Positions 1 to 12,311 of a DNA stretch of 64,000 nucleotides are shown here, one piece after another. Origin of the DNA: Opeltia flavorubescens (lineage: Eukaryota > Ascomycota > Lecanoromycetes > Teloschistales > Teloschistaceae); the NCBI GenBank assembly GCA_000442125.1, contig KE546971.1, forward strand, positions 1,676,583 through 1,740,582. Reading direction: 5' to 3'. Positions within the stretch are counted from its first letter, which is position 1; the number at the start of each line of letters is the position of its first letter. The notes beneath the pieces are model-generated. The model was given only the letters and a program-made list of their open reading frames with translations. It searched no databases and was not told where the DNA came from. The position numbers were made by a program, and so were the translations under genes.

Positions 1-1349
1 AGTACAATTAGTTGCTCTATCCTGTGTGCCTGGGTCTTGATGATAAGAAAGAAGCAAAAATATCATCGGATATTACAGAGACAGCTACATAAGTTCTCGT
101 ACACAACACATAATGGTGACTTTGACTCGCGGGCGTAGATGCTCTGCATTTTCCAGGCCGCCCGGAGTCGATTCAATTTCTCGATGCCGGTCACGACCGA
201 GAAGTGGGAAGGACGACGCTCAACAGAAATTTCTCGGCGGTAGATAGTCAAAGATCAAGGATTTCGACGGGACCTACTACTTTGCAATCGCGGCTTCAAA
301 TTATACATGCCAATGGAAATCTGGTAGAGTCATGCCCTAGAAACGCTTCCTTCAAATTACAATCGAAGACGCATATGGTGTAGGTATCACCATTTCAACG
401 ACAGAAATCGAACAGGTGCAAGACGCTGTAAAGTACTGACAATTCGGAAGTCAAGCAGTCCGATAGCTTATCACTTCTTTACTGGGGAAGACCAGGTAAG
501 AGATACTCATAATAAGATCCTATGCTTTCTTCGTGTGTATCGAGAGCACAAAGAGCGGGCCATTGGAAAACGCAAATACTAATTTTATTTCAGATGTTGA
601 CTTCGCAACGTCAAGACACAAGGTATATTAACAATCTACGCCTCGGAATAGAATGTGCAGAACTTGGACTGGCAATATTTGATCTGACCCGATATCACTT
701 GCGAGACGTTGCATCGCACGTCACCTCTCCCACTGATTATATGCCGGATGTCAATCCAACTAGGCTCAGTGTCTTCATTGAACACTTCACATAACATAAA
801 AGTGCTGTGTTGAACCGAGGAACATGATAAACGACGTGTGGGTAAGAAAATTTGTTTTGCAAACTATGGCAAGACTAGATACCTAAGTAAATCTTCTCAA
901 GTTTCGCGATTCCATGCAAAGATCTTGATAGTCCTCATGAATTATTGGACTACATGAAATCTTAAACTGACTTGGCTCAAAAGACCCGGTATCTTCCGAG
1001 ACGAGGTTATTACGTGTACACTTCTACACCCTTCATTTAAAAGTCGACAGCAGTGGACGTTCACTTCTCGCGAATCGTAAGAATGAGACATCCTCACCCC
1101 TCTTTATAAGAAGACACGTGGCAATGTTGAGGTTAAAAAATGGTTTATTGTTTTTCAAGGGCGGCCATACCTTCGACCATTTTCTTGACTAAAAATTTCG
1201 TTTTCATACCCTACCGGGATCGTGCTAGAGATTTACGGCAGCCATCCTCCAGAAAAGTGATACAATCCCCGAACAGTTCATAAGAGAAGATCGCGCTGAT
1301 GAGAGCAGCGTCTGTCCGTCCTTTACCTTAAACATCTTGACTAATATGG
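1..1349. other. No supported feature
   Basis: I found no recognisable gene, tRNA or repeat here. The longest open stretch, about 90 codons at 522-794 on the plus strand, has no recognisable motif and is within chance expectation. Confidence 0.5.
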
Positions 1350-1586
1350 TTGGCGAGGACAGCAGCTTGCCTCGAAGTCTCAGCTAATCATAACAATCAG
1401 CGGCTGGTGGTGATAATAAGATCTGATCATCTTACACATGCCTACTATACCATTGCGTTACATCCTAACGATCGCCTTTACTTGGTTTTTACGATCCCAG
1501 GGAAGGGACATTACCAACCTACACGAATGCGACAATGGTCGATTCGACTGAGCCGTTCTTGGCCGTATGGGATGAGTTATCTGTAG
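1350..1586 (+). pseudogene. Decayed Ty3/gypsy-type reverse transcriptase fragment
   Basis: A 78-codon open stretch contains a run resembling the core of fungal Ty3/gypsy reverse transcriptases: THAYYTIALHPNDR, then YLVFTIPG and QPTRM. In intact elements this segment is the D(L)xxAYHxIPLHPxDRxYTAF block followed by a TRMPxG turn, part of the palm domain that copies element RNA into DNA. Here the catalytic Asp normally just before xxAY is blurred, and the residues after TRM diverge at once. The downstream YxDD box is not visible. No LTR, RNase H or integrase is visible nearby. I read it as a short relic of a retrotransposon pol gene. The family is known; the assignment rests on this one motif block. 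Confidence 0.55.
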
Positions 1587-3087
1587 AGCCAAAATCTATA
1601 TATTTCAGACGCCAAATCGAGTTGGTGACTTTTATTATCTCTTATTCTAGAAGAACTTTGCCTCCAGTGTTTCCTTTCTGCACAGAAAATAGAGAATAAT
1701 TAACTACTCGCACATACTCCGGTCCCCTATGGACTTATCTCCTACATTGCGCTTCAAGAATATGTTTGCTCCATTCTTTTTCCTGAAAAGGGCAGTTGAC
1801 CAAGAAAGGCTTTTTTTATTTACATCAGACGGAGATTTACATGTACTAATGCCACTAGTCCACGCAAATCCTACATAGATCTTCACTGTATGATCCTTCA
1901 AAAGGGATATATTCATGTGATACTGGTCTGACTTTTATCTTTGGTTATCAAGATACCAGGAATGTTATGGATTTCTCTATTACAGATGAAAATTTCTTCA
2001 GTGGCTTGCGCCAAAAAGTCAACATCAATGCCAATGCGGCTAGGCCTGTAGGCAGTCATCTCCTGGTATCGATTTCTTATTTACGCGCTAAACATACGTT
2101 TCATTCTTGTATGAAATGTGGCTTTACTCATCAAATACGACACGATATCCAAAACGACAATTCAATAGCTAGATATAAACTTGGAATCCCTCCAGCGAAG
2201 TTTTGAAATGGTCCGAGGCAATATCACAGTCCAAAGATCGAACATCTTACGAAGAAGTCCCCGTTTATATCGCGTCAAAGGCATTGCGGACTTTCTGGGT
2301 ATGTTCTCTACGACTTAAGTCAAGGCCATTTACTTGCCCACGCGGATAAAGCTTGCAGATTTCATGAAAAGGATGGATAATTGAAGCAAGAATAAGGAAA
2401 ACCGAAGACAACAAGACTACATGCATGGACCAAAGTACGTTTAAGGCGAGGTGAGGTGAATTGTTGATATCCGGTAGAAACCTCAACCTGGTTTTGGAGA
2501 CCCACATTCGTCAATGATACCGTCAATAAAGATCTGTAGGGTGATAGGACTACAATAACCATAGCAACTTGCCATCCGAAGCGTTCCTTGGATGGTCTTT
2601 AATAAAGCCCACTTACAATATGCGATCGATATAAATTATTGTGGAGATGGAGGTTTTATAAGGGATTATTTCTCAAGGATGACTCGCTCATATTATCCCG
2701 GTGAGTTTGTGACATGTACGAGGATCCTTCGGCTATACTATTGCAGCTAGAAGCTTCCTATATTCCTATTCAGAACAAATGCTAACAGTTTCAAGTCTCG
2801 TTACAACCCAAAATGAGCTCATTTTCTGTCTCGGAAGGATATCTGAGTCCGTTTCCGTTTGCTATCATGGAACTGCCTGATCTACCTAGGTATACCTGGC
2901 TGGCACCCCGGTTCTATGGTTTTCTTCTGTGTGGTAAAAAAAAACACCTCGAACCTCAGCGGTCTGTTTCCGGTGGATCTCCTAGACTGTAGAAAGGCAG
3001 GTAACGTCTTCAAAGAAGCCGAACCGGACCTACTACGTCTATAAGAGGAGGTTCCTAGTATATTGCGAATAGCCTGTCACGCAGTAG
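1587..3087. other. No supported feature
   Basis: Short open stretches occur on both strands (for example 1967-2206 and 2859-3044 plus, 2265-2562 minus). None shows a motif, a splice structure or a family resemblance I can defend. Confidence 0.5.
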
Positions 3088-3414
3088 CTGATTAAGAGCT
3101 TTCTAATAAACCTGGGGCTCTCTGTTATACCGATCCGGTCGGTGCACAAGCAACATAATAAAAACGCCGCCGTAGATATGTTCAATGACCCTAACAATAA
3201 GGCTATAGGGTTGATCACCAGCATGCGCACCTCCGCGACCTCTAAGGACTTCCAATTTGGAGGGTCGGATATTATATTCCCTGACGCGTGTACCAGCGCA
3301 CAGCTAATCATCCAGGCATCAGACCGCGTGCTGAGGCTGGGCTAGAAAAACCGGTGCACCTTCTATACCATGACAACAGTGTACTCCTACGATCAGGCCC
3401 GGATCGAAACCTAG
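3088..3414 (+). pseudogene. Decayed SNF2-family helicase C-terminal domain
   Basis: This plus-strand frame matches the second RecA-like lobe of SNF2-family ATPases, which remodel nucleosomes or translocate on DNA. In order it reads GLSVIPIRSVHK, then AAVDMFNDP, LITSMRTSATSKDFQ (motif V region), GSDIIFPDACTSAQ, and QASDRVLRLG (motif VI region). Next comes a TAG stop at 3343-3345, exactly where families have the Gln of the R(I/L)GQ motif. After the stop the frame continues with CTFYTMTTVYSYDQA, matching the segment after motif VI. The first helicase lobe with Walker A and the DEAH-type box is not visible upstream, so this is a truncated, dead fragment. The same frame still looks protein-like, with several further stops, to about 3690. 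It could be a degenerate duplicated gene or a captured gene piece. Confidence 0.7.
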
Positions 3415-6400
3415 GATCAGATTCGAGATAGTCCCAGAGGACTTTGGGTATAAAAGTTCACTTGCTCGGCTACTTGGTGTATTTCTCTATAACCTCCCCT
3501 AGAGGGGGGATCAATTTTCACACCTGGGTAAGAATTCACCACCAACATGTCTAAACCCTTGGCGATCATTCGGATAACTTTCACAAACTTGCCTTGCAAG
3601 TAAACGATGATGGCCTCTGGGTTCAAATGTTCCAGGAATTATTCACGTCTCGAATTTCGTTGCGTCGTTAGCTGGCGTCGCTTCGGTTCTCTCTGCCATT
3701 ACCTTCAAGGTATCATCAATCTTGAGCGTCGTCAGCGTCCTCTTTCCTCATATCATTAGAGAGTCTACTATCACCAGAACATCTACAAGGATGTTTGAAT
3801 GCTTACCTTGGTCGTCACATTATAGTACAGTCGACATAAGATTGTGAAATTCAACTAGTAACGTCATCGAGGAGAATCAAAACCTGCCTCCTGATCATTC
3901 ATAGCCACAGAGATCCAGACGAAAGCGTAATTATGGGCGATCGGATGGGCTTCTGTAAGATGCTTAGGATCCGAGGGAACTTTGGCGGAGACTTTTGGAC
4001 AGCCATGAAACCCAACACCCAGGGATTGTCTTGCAGCCTTGACAGGCTCATTCTACTTCACACGCGATGAGAGCGAGTAGGCGAAACTCAGAATCTTCCC
4101 TATGAATTTTAATTTGGCTTTACAATACAATTCGGTCTCGAGAACTCAATGTCTTTGAATTTTTGTAACTTCAATTGACCAAGGCATGAGCTTTTTATCC
4201 TCTCTCTCACAATTACCAAAAAGAAGCCCATGAAAAATTTTAGTATTTCACACACGGAGAAGTCTCAAATCTAGCATTCTCAAAGTGGGAGCGCAAGTTT
4301 GAAAATGAGTCATTCACGCATGGCTATTGATTGGTCTACGTCTAGGAGATCGTACCTACTTCCCGCTTCTTATCATTCTAGATTCTCCGGGTTAATTCCC
4401 GAAGGGTTCCAAGCAGCCATCTAAGATATGGGTAAGACTGTGTATCTTGCAGGGACCCTATGATGTTACACGACATTCTCTTCACCGTGTTTGTAGGGCC
4501 GAGTACTCTGCACCAGTTTCTGTAAAGAGATGACAAGTTACGAGATCTTACGGCAAGCTCATACCAGATAGATTCTAAGGCACTGTGCACTTCGCTGAGA
4601 AAGCACGCCGACTTATTGTAGGTACTCTATAATATTTCCTCATCTGTGCTTCATTGTCCCTTCGGGGTTGCATCCAACAGCCTCGATTTGGTAGATTGTT
4701 CTTTTTCTGAAATCCTTGACGATATTGGTTGTTGGTATCTACATAAGAGCTGGTTTCAACTGCCATCATATATGCATGTATTCCGCTACACTGTATCTGA
4801 CGTCGCCATGCTTATTTCAGTTTTCATCTGTTGAATTTTTCATAACATCTCGGTACAGATGTGATAGAGACCTCTATGCCTGCAGAAGAGGTCCAATGCT
4901 CCTAGAAAAGCTGACTCTGGCACCTGCAATGCAATATCACTTCAGACTTGAGGTATTTGTGGTTCAACACACCTCTGCTTCCAGTCATCATTGACAAGGG
5001 AGAATACAGGTGGTAAATCTCAAAGGCTCATTGGAGGCCTCTAGGTATATACTCAGTATCAGTTACGACTTGCAGCCTCCAGATCCTCCAATTCCATGCA
5101 CAGCTTCTACGCTATTGAGTAATCTAGGAAAATAACTTGTCTGTTGCTGTTACGTACCAGTTCGAGCTTCAAGCTCATCTATGAGTCGACCGTTACTCTA
5201 TCCTCTAGGACCTCAATGTGGCGATATACTTGCCCGACAGCTGTGGCTCAAAAAACGGAAGGGAATTGAAGATGCTCTTCCCTGTTTGAGTAATCTTAAG
5301 CACGTACTTATAGCATGTCTCAAATCCACTTAGAGGTATAGAATGACTAGTATTAGGATCTCCAGCACTTACCCTGGCTACACGAAAGAAGATTTGGAGA
5401 TTTGGAGATGAATCTCTTAGACCGCTATCACCAGGGAAATATCGTGCATTTAATCGGTTGAAGGTGAGAATACCATCGGCGTTGGGAGAAACCAGGGTTT
5501 GCTTGCTTCAACTTTGTCCTAGAATGTATCCATCTTTCCACACCCTTGGCGCGTGTTGAAATTTTGCTGCTGGAAAATCCTACGATGAGCCACCGGCTTG
5601 GTTGTATCGTCAATTTTTATCCTATACAGTCATGTTATATTGACTGACGGCTTATGCACGGACCGGACCAGCGCCATTGTGCTTTTGGTTCCAAGTTCGT
5701 TTGTCACTATACAATTGTTTTATTCCCTGTGACACTTGCTGAACTCTCTGCTCCACGCGTTCGTCTTGACTCTCGATTTACCGTTGGCATCTGCTAATCT
5801 TATACTTCATTATAAGAAGACATGACTTCGTAAATAGTCAGATAGCTATATTATTCTCAGCCAATACCAATGGCCTCAAAAATATCCCACTGCAGATGAG
5901 CTTTCATGCTGCTTATCTTGAAGCGAACACATGATTGACAATTAGGGTTCTCCTTGAAGAACTCATCTACGCTGTGAAGGTCGAAGGACAAAGACGAAAC
6001 GCTGGAAATTCAATATCCCTGTGGAGATAATAACACCAAGCGCATTGCATAGCACGTCCCTAGCATCTGAGCCTTCAGATGAGAATTATATCTCGACGTG
6101 GACTGGATTATTATTGTTCAGTAGAGATAAGAATACTTTTAGAATCTGGAGGAGAATCTGGAGGATATTCTGGCATGGCACTCAAATGTATTAAACGGTA
6201 ACACGTATGATGATATTGCAAAGCAAAGCTATATCACCTTGTCCGAGACAGCTCAATTTTTGGCAAAGTTCCGTGTCAGGGAGACTCACTACTACTTTGA
6301 TCGAATTTGGCCAACATTCGATACCTAAAAGGTGCCCTCGGCTTCAAATAGATCACGAAGGCAACCGTGGGCAAACCTCCTCTAATTGTCCGGCTTCAGA

Positions 6401-9181
6401 ATGTGAAATTGAGATTTGTAATTTCTATGTCCCATTTGAATGGCTCAGCGTAGATGCTGGGGAAGGAGATGCGTCATGCAAGGGCAGGGCAATAAGATGG
6501 TCGCGAATTGTTTCGAAAAATCAAAATTAGATTATGAGAGATACTCACCGCTTTTCTAGAGGAAGAACTTCATACTTACTCTGGAACCAGCCTCAGAAGA
6601 GCCCTCAACATCAAGAATGAACATTGAACCAAGAGAATCGAGAGTAGATGATCGGGGACTCACAAAGTACAGTTGCTGAGATGTCTACCCTATAATCATC
6701 TATACGCCGTGGGAGTTTCAACTTTGAGGTCAAGACATCACCATGTTGGTGGAGCTTTCACTAATTCAATAGGCAAAATGGCGAATACGAAAGAGAAATA
6801 TACGACAGATCCAAAGCCGGGTCTATTCGATACCTCCCGAGATCTGAAAGCGATACTATCCCAGTGAATGTCGACATCTTTATAATGCAGAGGAAAATAT
6901 TACTATGAGTATGAAAGGACTACCAAATGAGAAATTAAAAACGAGCTTGATAAGAATCATTGATTACATCGAGTCGTCATATATCATATGATCAAGACTT
7001 TACAATAGTTGAAGAGGGTTTATGTCAAGTTTAAGGCATCTTAAAACCACAATTTGCATATCGAGGTCTTAGCAACCAGGAAACAGGACGTGGACTCGAT
7101 ATCAAGATTGACAGATCCGACCATGGAGGTTTCCCATTTAGTGTCATTTGCGATGTACCACCTATGATACACTTTGCTTTATCTATTACAAGTCAGGCAA
7201 GATTTCGCTGTAGCTTCTAGTCATACTGTCTTCTCCTAACATATCACGTGGGTCGCAAGGACTGGTCAGTGCCCTGAACTACATCTCACGCTGATTGTCA
7301 CATCGGTGCCATGAAAGTGAAGTGGGCAACACTCTCGACTATATAGCTTGTCTCCCTTCTTCTAGGGCGGAGAACTGAGTCGTAAAAACCGGACCGCTCT
7401 ATTTTCTCCGAGACACTCTGTGGAAATGTACAGCAGTCGTCATATCGTAATTAAAGCGACACAACTAACGATGACTGATACTTTCTGCGACAATTGAACG
7501 TAAATTTGCCCGCTATTACTTTACTCGAGGCTCTGAAAATGCCAGATTGACCTAGACTGGAGAGCTTTGGATTTGCCAGCGATGGATTGAGGGCAAACGC
7601 GTGAAAGCCAATCAGAAAATCAAATCCGTTGAAATCAAAACACGGTGTTTTCCATCCTATAGACTCATGGCAGAGAGAATTCAATTTCTGACGATACGGA
7701 GACCAACAGATCAGACGGATATTCTCAAAGACGCTGCAGGATGTAAGTATAGCAAAGCAGCGAAAGGGCAATGGACCTTTTTCTTTCTTTCCAAGAAGAG
7801 CGCGATGAGGATTGCAGTCTGGGATTGTTTGAAGAGAGAGAAAGCTCTGACTTATGCGGATTTTGTAGCCTCAAATGGAGTGGTCTTCTTGAAGAGCAGG
7901 AGACTAATCATTTATGGTGTTCCTGATAGACTGAAATAAAGAACCAGTTCAGCAAGAGAACGAGGAAGACATCCAGCGATAAAGAGACGAAAGTAACCGA
8001 TACTTACAAGCGTGTATCGGGACCGACGCGTCAAAGCTGCCGATAACTTAAAAAATACTATGGCTTTGGAGTATGCATAGAGTAGAATGGAAATACCGGT
8101 TTTTGACGAGCAGACACTTACTTTATACCTGGGCCTGAAACGTGGTAGCGGGCTCGATAACCTTACTGGGCTTCAGTAGATGATAACCAAGGACTAGGGA
8201 AGGCAAGACTCAAGCTTTCACTGTGCAATTTGCGGCGTTGAAACGCTGCGCCTTCAGTCTACAGCGAATTAATGTAAGCTTCGCAACGATGCAGATGATA
8301 TTCAAGAAGATAAATATAACATCACTTCCAAAACTGGCAAGATACTACCAACTCGCACAGCCATTCACTCTCTAAGCACCAGGAAAAGGAAACCTGCGCG
8401 GACTTACGATTCAGGCTAATAAGGCTAATAAGATAGTGTTGCTAGGGTGAAACGTTGTAATCATGGTGGTATGGGGGAAAAATAGTCTATTTCAGTTGAA
8501 TGTCCCAAACTGGTACAATGACAAGAAGATCTTGGAAGCATATCAGTAACCAGCCGTGTTGCGCAAGCACTACTAATGTTAAGTTTACGGTAAAGATCAA
8601 AGCGAAGCTGGACATGTCAGCTTTTAAGGCATCCGAAAATTCAATCCGGAGTCTTTTCCTGGCCGAATAGCCAATGCCCCTCCTACTTTTAGCCTTTACA
8701 TTCGTCCACATGGAGATGACCTGAACACTATCCTCCTCAATCAAGAGATACAAAACACCATCAAAACCACTGAACCGTGAAAGCCCATAAAACGTATCTG
8801 TACTTGGTCTCGGCCGGTGCCAATGTTCGCGAGGAGTTAATACAGTGTATATTCTAAATCTTGGCTCTACCGCAGGTCATCTTGCAATCTTTTCGGGATA
8901 TCGAAGCTCAACAAGCAGCTCGGTCTATTTGCCAAATTTCTCGAAGCTACTCGCGAAGCGTATGATTTGCATTTTCAGCGACAAGCACTTCACTCGCGCT
9001 TCATTCAATATCGCAACGTCCACCCAGAGGTTCAAGAAACCTTGCCAGCAGTGACCAAGAGATCGAGATTTTGGAAGTAAAACTTTCATTTTGGCCAAAA
9101 CGGTGCTCTGCTAGAATCACGCTGTGCGTTTCACGCCCATCCCAGCTTTATTCAAAATAAAGGTACCTTGAGTTCGACTGC
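3415..9181. other. Decayed, gene-poor stretch
   Basis: The tail of the SNF2-like frame fades out by about 3690. Two weak protein-like plus-strand frames lie further on. One spans 6946-7219, about 91 codons with one internal stop. The other is an open run of about 112 codons at 7601-7939. Neither shows a motif I recognise and both could be chance. I see no RNA gene or clear repeat in the remainder. Confidence 0.35.
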
Positions 9182-9517
9182 GGATTGCCTCCGTGTTCTG
9201 TTTTCGCAAAATTCAGTGGGCTTTTTAGGCTGAGTCGCTTCTCAAAAGTTACTGGAGAATTACCAAAGAAGCAAGGATAAAAGATCAACAAACAAGTGTT
9301 GGTAGTGGCAAGTTCCAATAATGCTCTGAACGTCGTTTCGATGAAACTTGAACATGCACTGAAGACGGCCGGCATGAGTCTGGAAAACATCTTCCACCTG
9401 ACATCGCAGGGGTCGGAACAGATGTCAAGTCACAAGATTTCTGAGCCTGACTTTCCCTGGGCCACATATACTCTGCAAAACATTCTTCTAACTTTCATTG
9501 TATGGACACACACATGA
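9182..9517 (+). pseudogene. Possible decayed superfamily-1 helicase fragment
   Basis: The frame contains VLVVASSNNALNVV followed by MKLEHALK, resembling motif Ia of superfamily-1 helicases such as the UPF1/SEN1/NFX1-type group (typically xILVxAPSNxAVDNL). About 38 codons upstream, in the same frame and at roughly the usual Walker A distance, is a degenerate GLPPCSVFAK that could derive from GPPGTGKT. One in-frame TAA lies between them. No Walker B (DE) or later motifs are visible. Such helicases unwind RNA or DNA; this copy lacks the residues needed for ATP binding. The assignment is tentative because only one motif is well preserved. Confidence 0.35.
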
Positions 9518-10101
9518 TCAAATGTACCCTTCATTTGATCCGTTTGACTTTCCTTGCCATGTATAGCATCTTTTGCAGTGCACGCGACCTGCGTTCGAGT
9601 GAGCTATTGCCACATAAAGTGTGCCGGAGGATATAACAGGACAACGTGCCAGACTGATTTCCCAGCAAATACAATCCGAGGATCATCATTATCGATGACC
9701 GTTTTCTAAAGAGGTCCTACATATGGATAATCTATTTCCCTTACGATTGCCCTTGATCTGACCGGACCAGGGATAGGAATCCAAAAAGTGAAGATGATGG
9801 TGGCAGTGGAAGCGATGAAGAAACAACCACAGACCCTACGGATGCAGTAGTGACCACAAGCGCCGAATCCGTTGTCAATATCGAGAGCGATAATGGGTAG
9901 GTAGTCGATTTTCGCCGCGCTATGACTGATCGGCTTGCACGAATGGATTCTAAAGAAGCGGAAGTTATTATAAACAGTCCGTGCGTAAGTACGCTCAGGG
10001 AGATTCGCGGCATACACGACAACTTTAATCACCTACAGTAGAAGCAGCCCAATGACCTTTACAGGCATGTCGGGCTAAGTGTCAAAGAGCCTGGGAAGGA
10101 T
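9518..10101. other. No supported feature
   Basis: Overlapping minus-strand open runs exist at 9706-10032. They are antisense to nothing recognisable and lack motifs. Confidence 0.5.
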
Positions 10102-10656
10102 GTGTTGTGGAGTCGCCTTGAAAAACATTACAAGTATCGTCTCGACCTCGATCAACTACGCGCCCATTTATCCAAATCGAAGTGGTTGAAGCGCGAGTGT
10201 CGGCCCGAGGTCGAGTTCGACGCTTTAGGGATATATCGCTACCCATCTGCAATGACGAGTTTACTAAACGTTGTGACCGATGTATAGGCCAAGGTTATTC
10301 TTTGTAGTATTACACGAAGCACCGCACCCAGTGAATGGGAGAAGGACGGGAACCTGGTTGTTGATGGGTTGTTTGACTAGTTTCAGGACGGAGTTGATGG
10401 TAAGCCCGGCATCGGGGGCATCATCGATGCGGAATTCGATCTGTATCTTCATCATCAGACGGAAAGATTCGGACAGCCGAATAGAGGGTAATTACGTACA
10501 ATGGTCTATTCACCTCGGCAAGTCCAACTTTGCACCGACTACGGCTTACGCCCGGCGGCTCACAATAGGAGCAAAAGCTACAAAGCTTGCACGTTTCGAT
10601 TTCGTTATGCAGAAACTCGGGCGGAAAACTCTGGTCGACGACATGCAGGGTTATAG
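10102..10656 (+). pseudogene. Decayed protein-coding frame, family not recognised
   Basis: A single plus-strand frame runs 185 codons with three internal stops (TAG 10285, TAG 10378, TAA 10489). Between the stops the peptide is well balanced and hydrophilic, with segments such as KSKWLKRECRPEVEFDALG, WEKDGNLVVDGLFD and IDAEFDLYLHHQTERFG. That is unlike the Ser/Leu/Arg-rich translations of the non-coding neighbours. Each stop is one C-to-T change from a Gln codon, but this is true of many stops and is weak evidence by itself. I do not recognise the family. The likeliest reading is a duplicated gene or element ORF inactivated by point mutation with little length change. A chance frame remains possible. 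Confidence 0.4.
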
Positions 10657-11097
10657 GTCGGTATGTAGTAAATGAAAGCTGCGGGAACCGAAGGCAGAGA
10701 CACAGAATATCAACGACAAAATGGATGATACAAGGTAATGTCGGCTCCAAGCGCCCTGTTCACGAGAATAGCCTTAATGGATACTGGTTGATATATCTAA
10801 TCTCTCCACCATGAATAAGTCAAAAGAGAAAGTATCGGCTTTGGAGCCAACTTATGGTAATTAGATCCGGAGTTCATCTTCGACCGCCACGCACATAAGT
10901 AAAGATACTGCACCTTAACTTGGCATTTTTGTGTCACCTTAAAGACTTTAACTTATTTAATGTGTTGCAATATGCCACGAAGCAAGATAGAAAGCAAGAA
11001 TTGAGGCGTTGGGTGTACAGGAGACCCTGGACCTTCCAATGCTAGTCCATACGCGCTGGATGAAACAGGGTCAGAAATTGGCTTTGGTTAGGAAGCG
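10657..11097. other. No supported feature
   Basis: No motif-bearing frame, tRNA or repeat was seen. Confidence 0.5.
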
Positions 11098-11718
11098 TTA
11101 ACGACAACCATTCCCACTTCCGTTGGTATATGGTCGCCTGGTGTCTGGTTTTCTTCGTCCAACCCTACCGAACTCGGCCGCGAATAAGTGTCGTCTGGTA
11201 AGTTCTCGTTCGGCAATTTCCCAGTCAGCCAAAGACGCGACCGTTGATCCCAACTCTGCAAAGATTGATGGTATAATTGAATGGAGAGTATCACAAGCAA
11301 GCAATAATTGAAAGTCAACCTTACCTAGAGCTATAAGACAAGAACATCGATCGTACATTTTGTCCGTTACAGACTCCATACCCATAGGATACCAGAAAGC
11401 CCCGAGTTCTGGATTTGCGACAGAAGACTACTTTCGGTATACGAAACGGCGCTTCTCCGCATCGTCGATCCTAAGACAAGAAGTACTTCCAAGACTATTA
11501 GAAGCGTCCATACGCGGCGGATAGCCAAAGCATCGACCAGCCATCTCGACCCCAATGGGCGATGTCCAGTACCCTCCAATCCCAAGCCAGTACGATCCGA
11601 AATTACCGCCACCTGGCTTCTCCTTGATATACGCCCCGTACCAGCCCGGTCGGCGATTTGACAGCTCAGGTCCATTGTGGCAAATGTTGCGATTCATTCG
11701 GGTAGTCAGTAATAACAA
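11098..11718 (-). pseudogene. Decayed protein-coding frame (WYGAYIK...), unidentified
   Basis: On the minus strand one frame is open for 207 codons except for a single TAG at 11428-11430. The N-terminal half is striking for Gly, Trp and Tyr content: WYGAYIKEKPGGGNFGSYW, then IGGYWTSPIGVEMAGRCFG and YPPRMDASNSLGS. The second half reads FAELGSTVASLADWEIAE. A GTAAGG within the second half could be an old intron donor. No signal peptide or membrane segment is obvious. I cannot name the family. The composition argues for a real but dead coding sequence rather than a random frame. The frame is closed upstream by a stop immediately before 11718, so the 5' end is missing or in another frame. Confidence 0.42.
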
Positions 11719-12311
11719 TCATGAGATATCCCGGAAGGTCACGTGACTGTCACCGAACCACGGATACTTCATCCTCAATGTGCCTTAAAGAATCGGTGGA
11801 AAGTCGATGCATCACAATTCACGTCCACCATTACAAACTTAGTAGGATAGGATGACAAGGGATTCTCTTTCTCTTGGCAGGATTGGGTGAAAAGGTTGCG
11901 ACCGGCCTACAAGGCTCATGTCCTTCGAGGTGGGTCGAAGGAGCTAGTAACTGGCATGACATATAGATCTCGGAAGCCAGTAGACTAGGGGAGTTGTTCC
12001 AATGTGCTATACCGCTGTGTCTTCAACATATTTGCTGATCGTTTCACTCAATCGGCATGTTTTCACGAGCATTGAAGTATTTTGAAAAAGAGCTCGCTAG
12101 CGCTGAGCTCGTTTGTTGGCGATTAATGTCTCATTGCCAGTGATAGTTGACGTGTGGTATAATGTTACATGTAGAGCTGAGAGGAAGATGTGAGAAGATG
12201 AGATCTATGGAAAGGAGGTGCCAAGACCTTCCCAGGTCCACGTGATTAGTGACCTTCTAATCAAGTCTAGCTCATTCCCCAAGGCTTGGCGCACCGTATT
12301 TTCTCCGTAAC
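11719..12311. other. No supported feature
   Basis: Nothing recognisable on either strand. The stretch holds no open run above about 65 codons of interest. Confidence 0.5.

Noticed and set aside
7601-7939. 112-codon plus-strand run (KANQKIKSVEIK...)
   Set aside because: No motif or homologue recognised, and the downstream frame closes at once. Chance is likely.
8410-8440. Short direct repeat GGCTAATAAGGCTAATAAG
   Set aside because: Two copies of about nine bases are within chance expectation and have no context.
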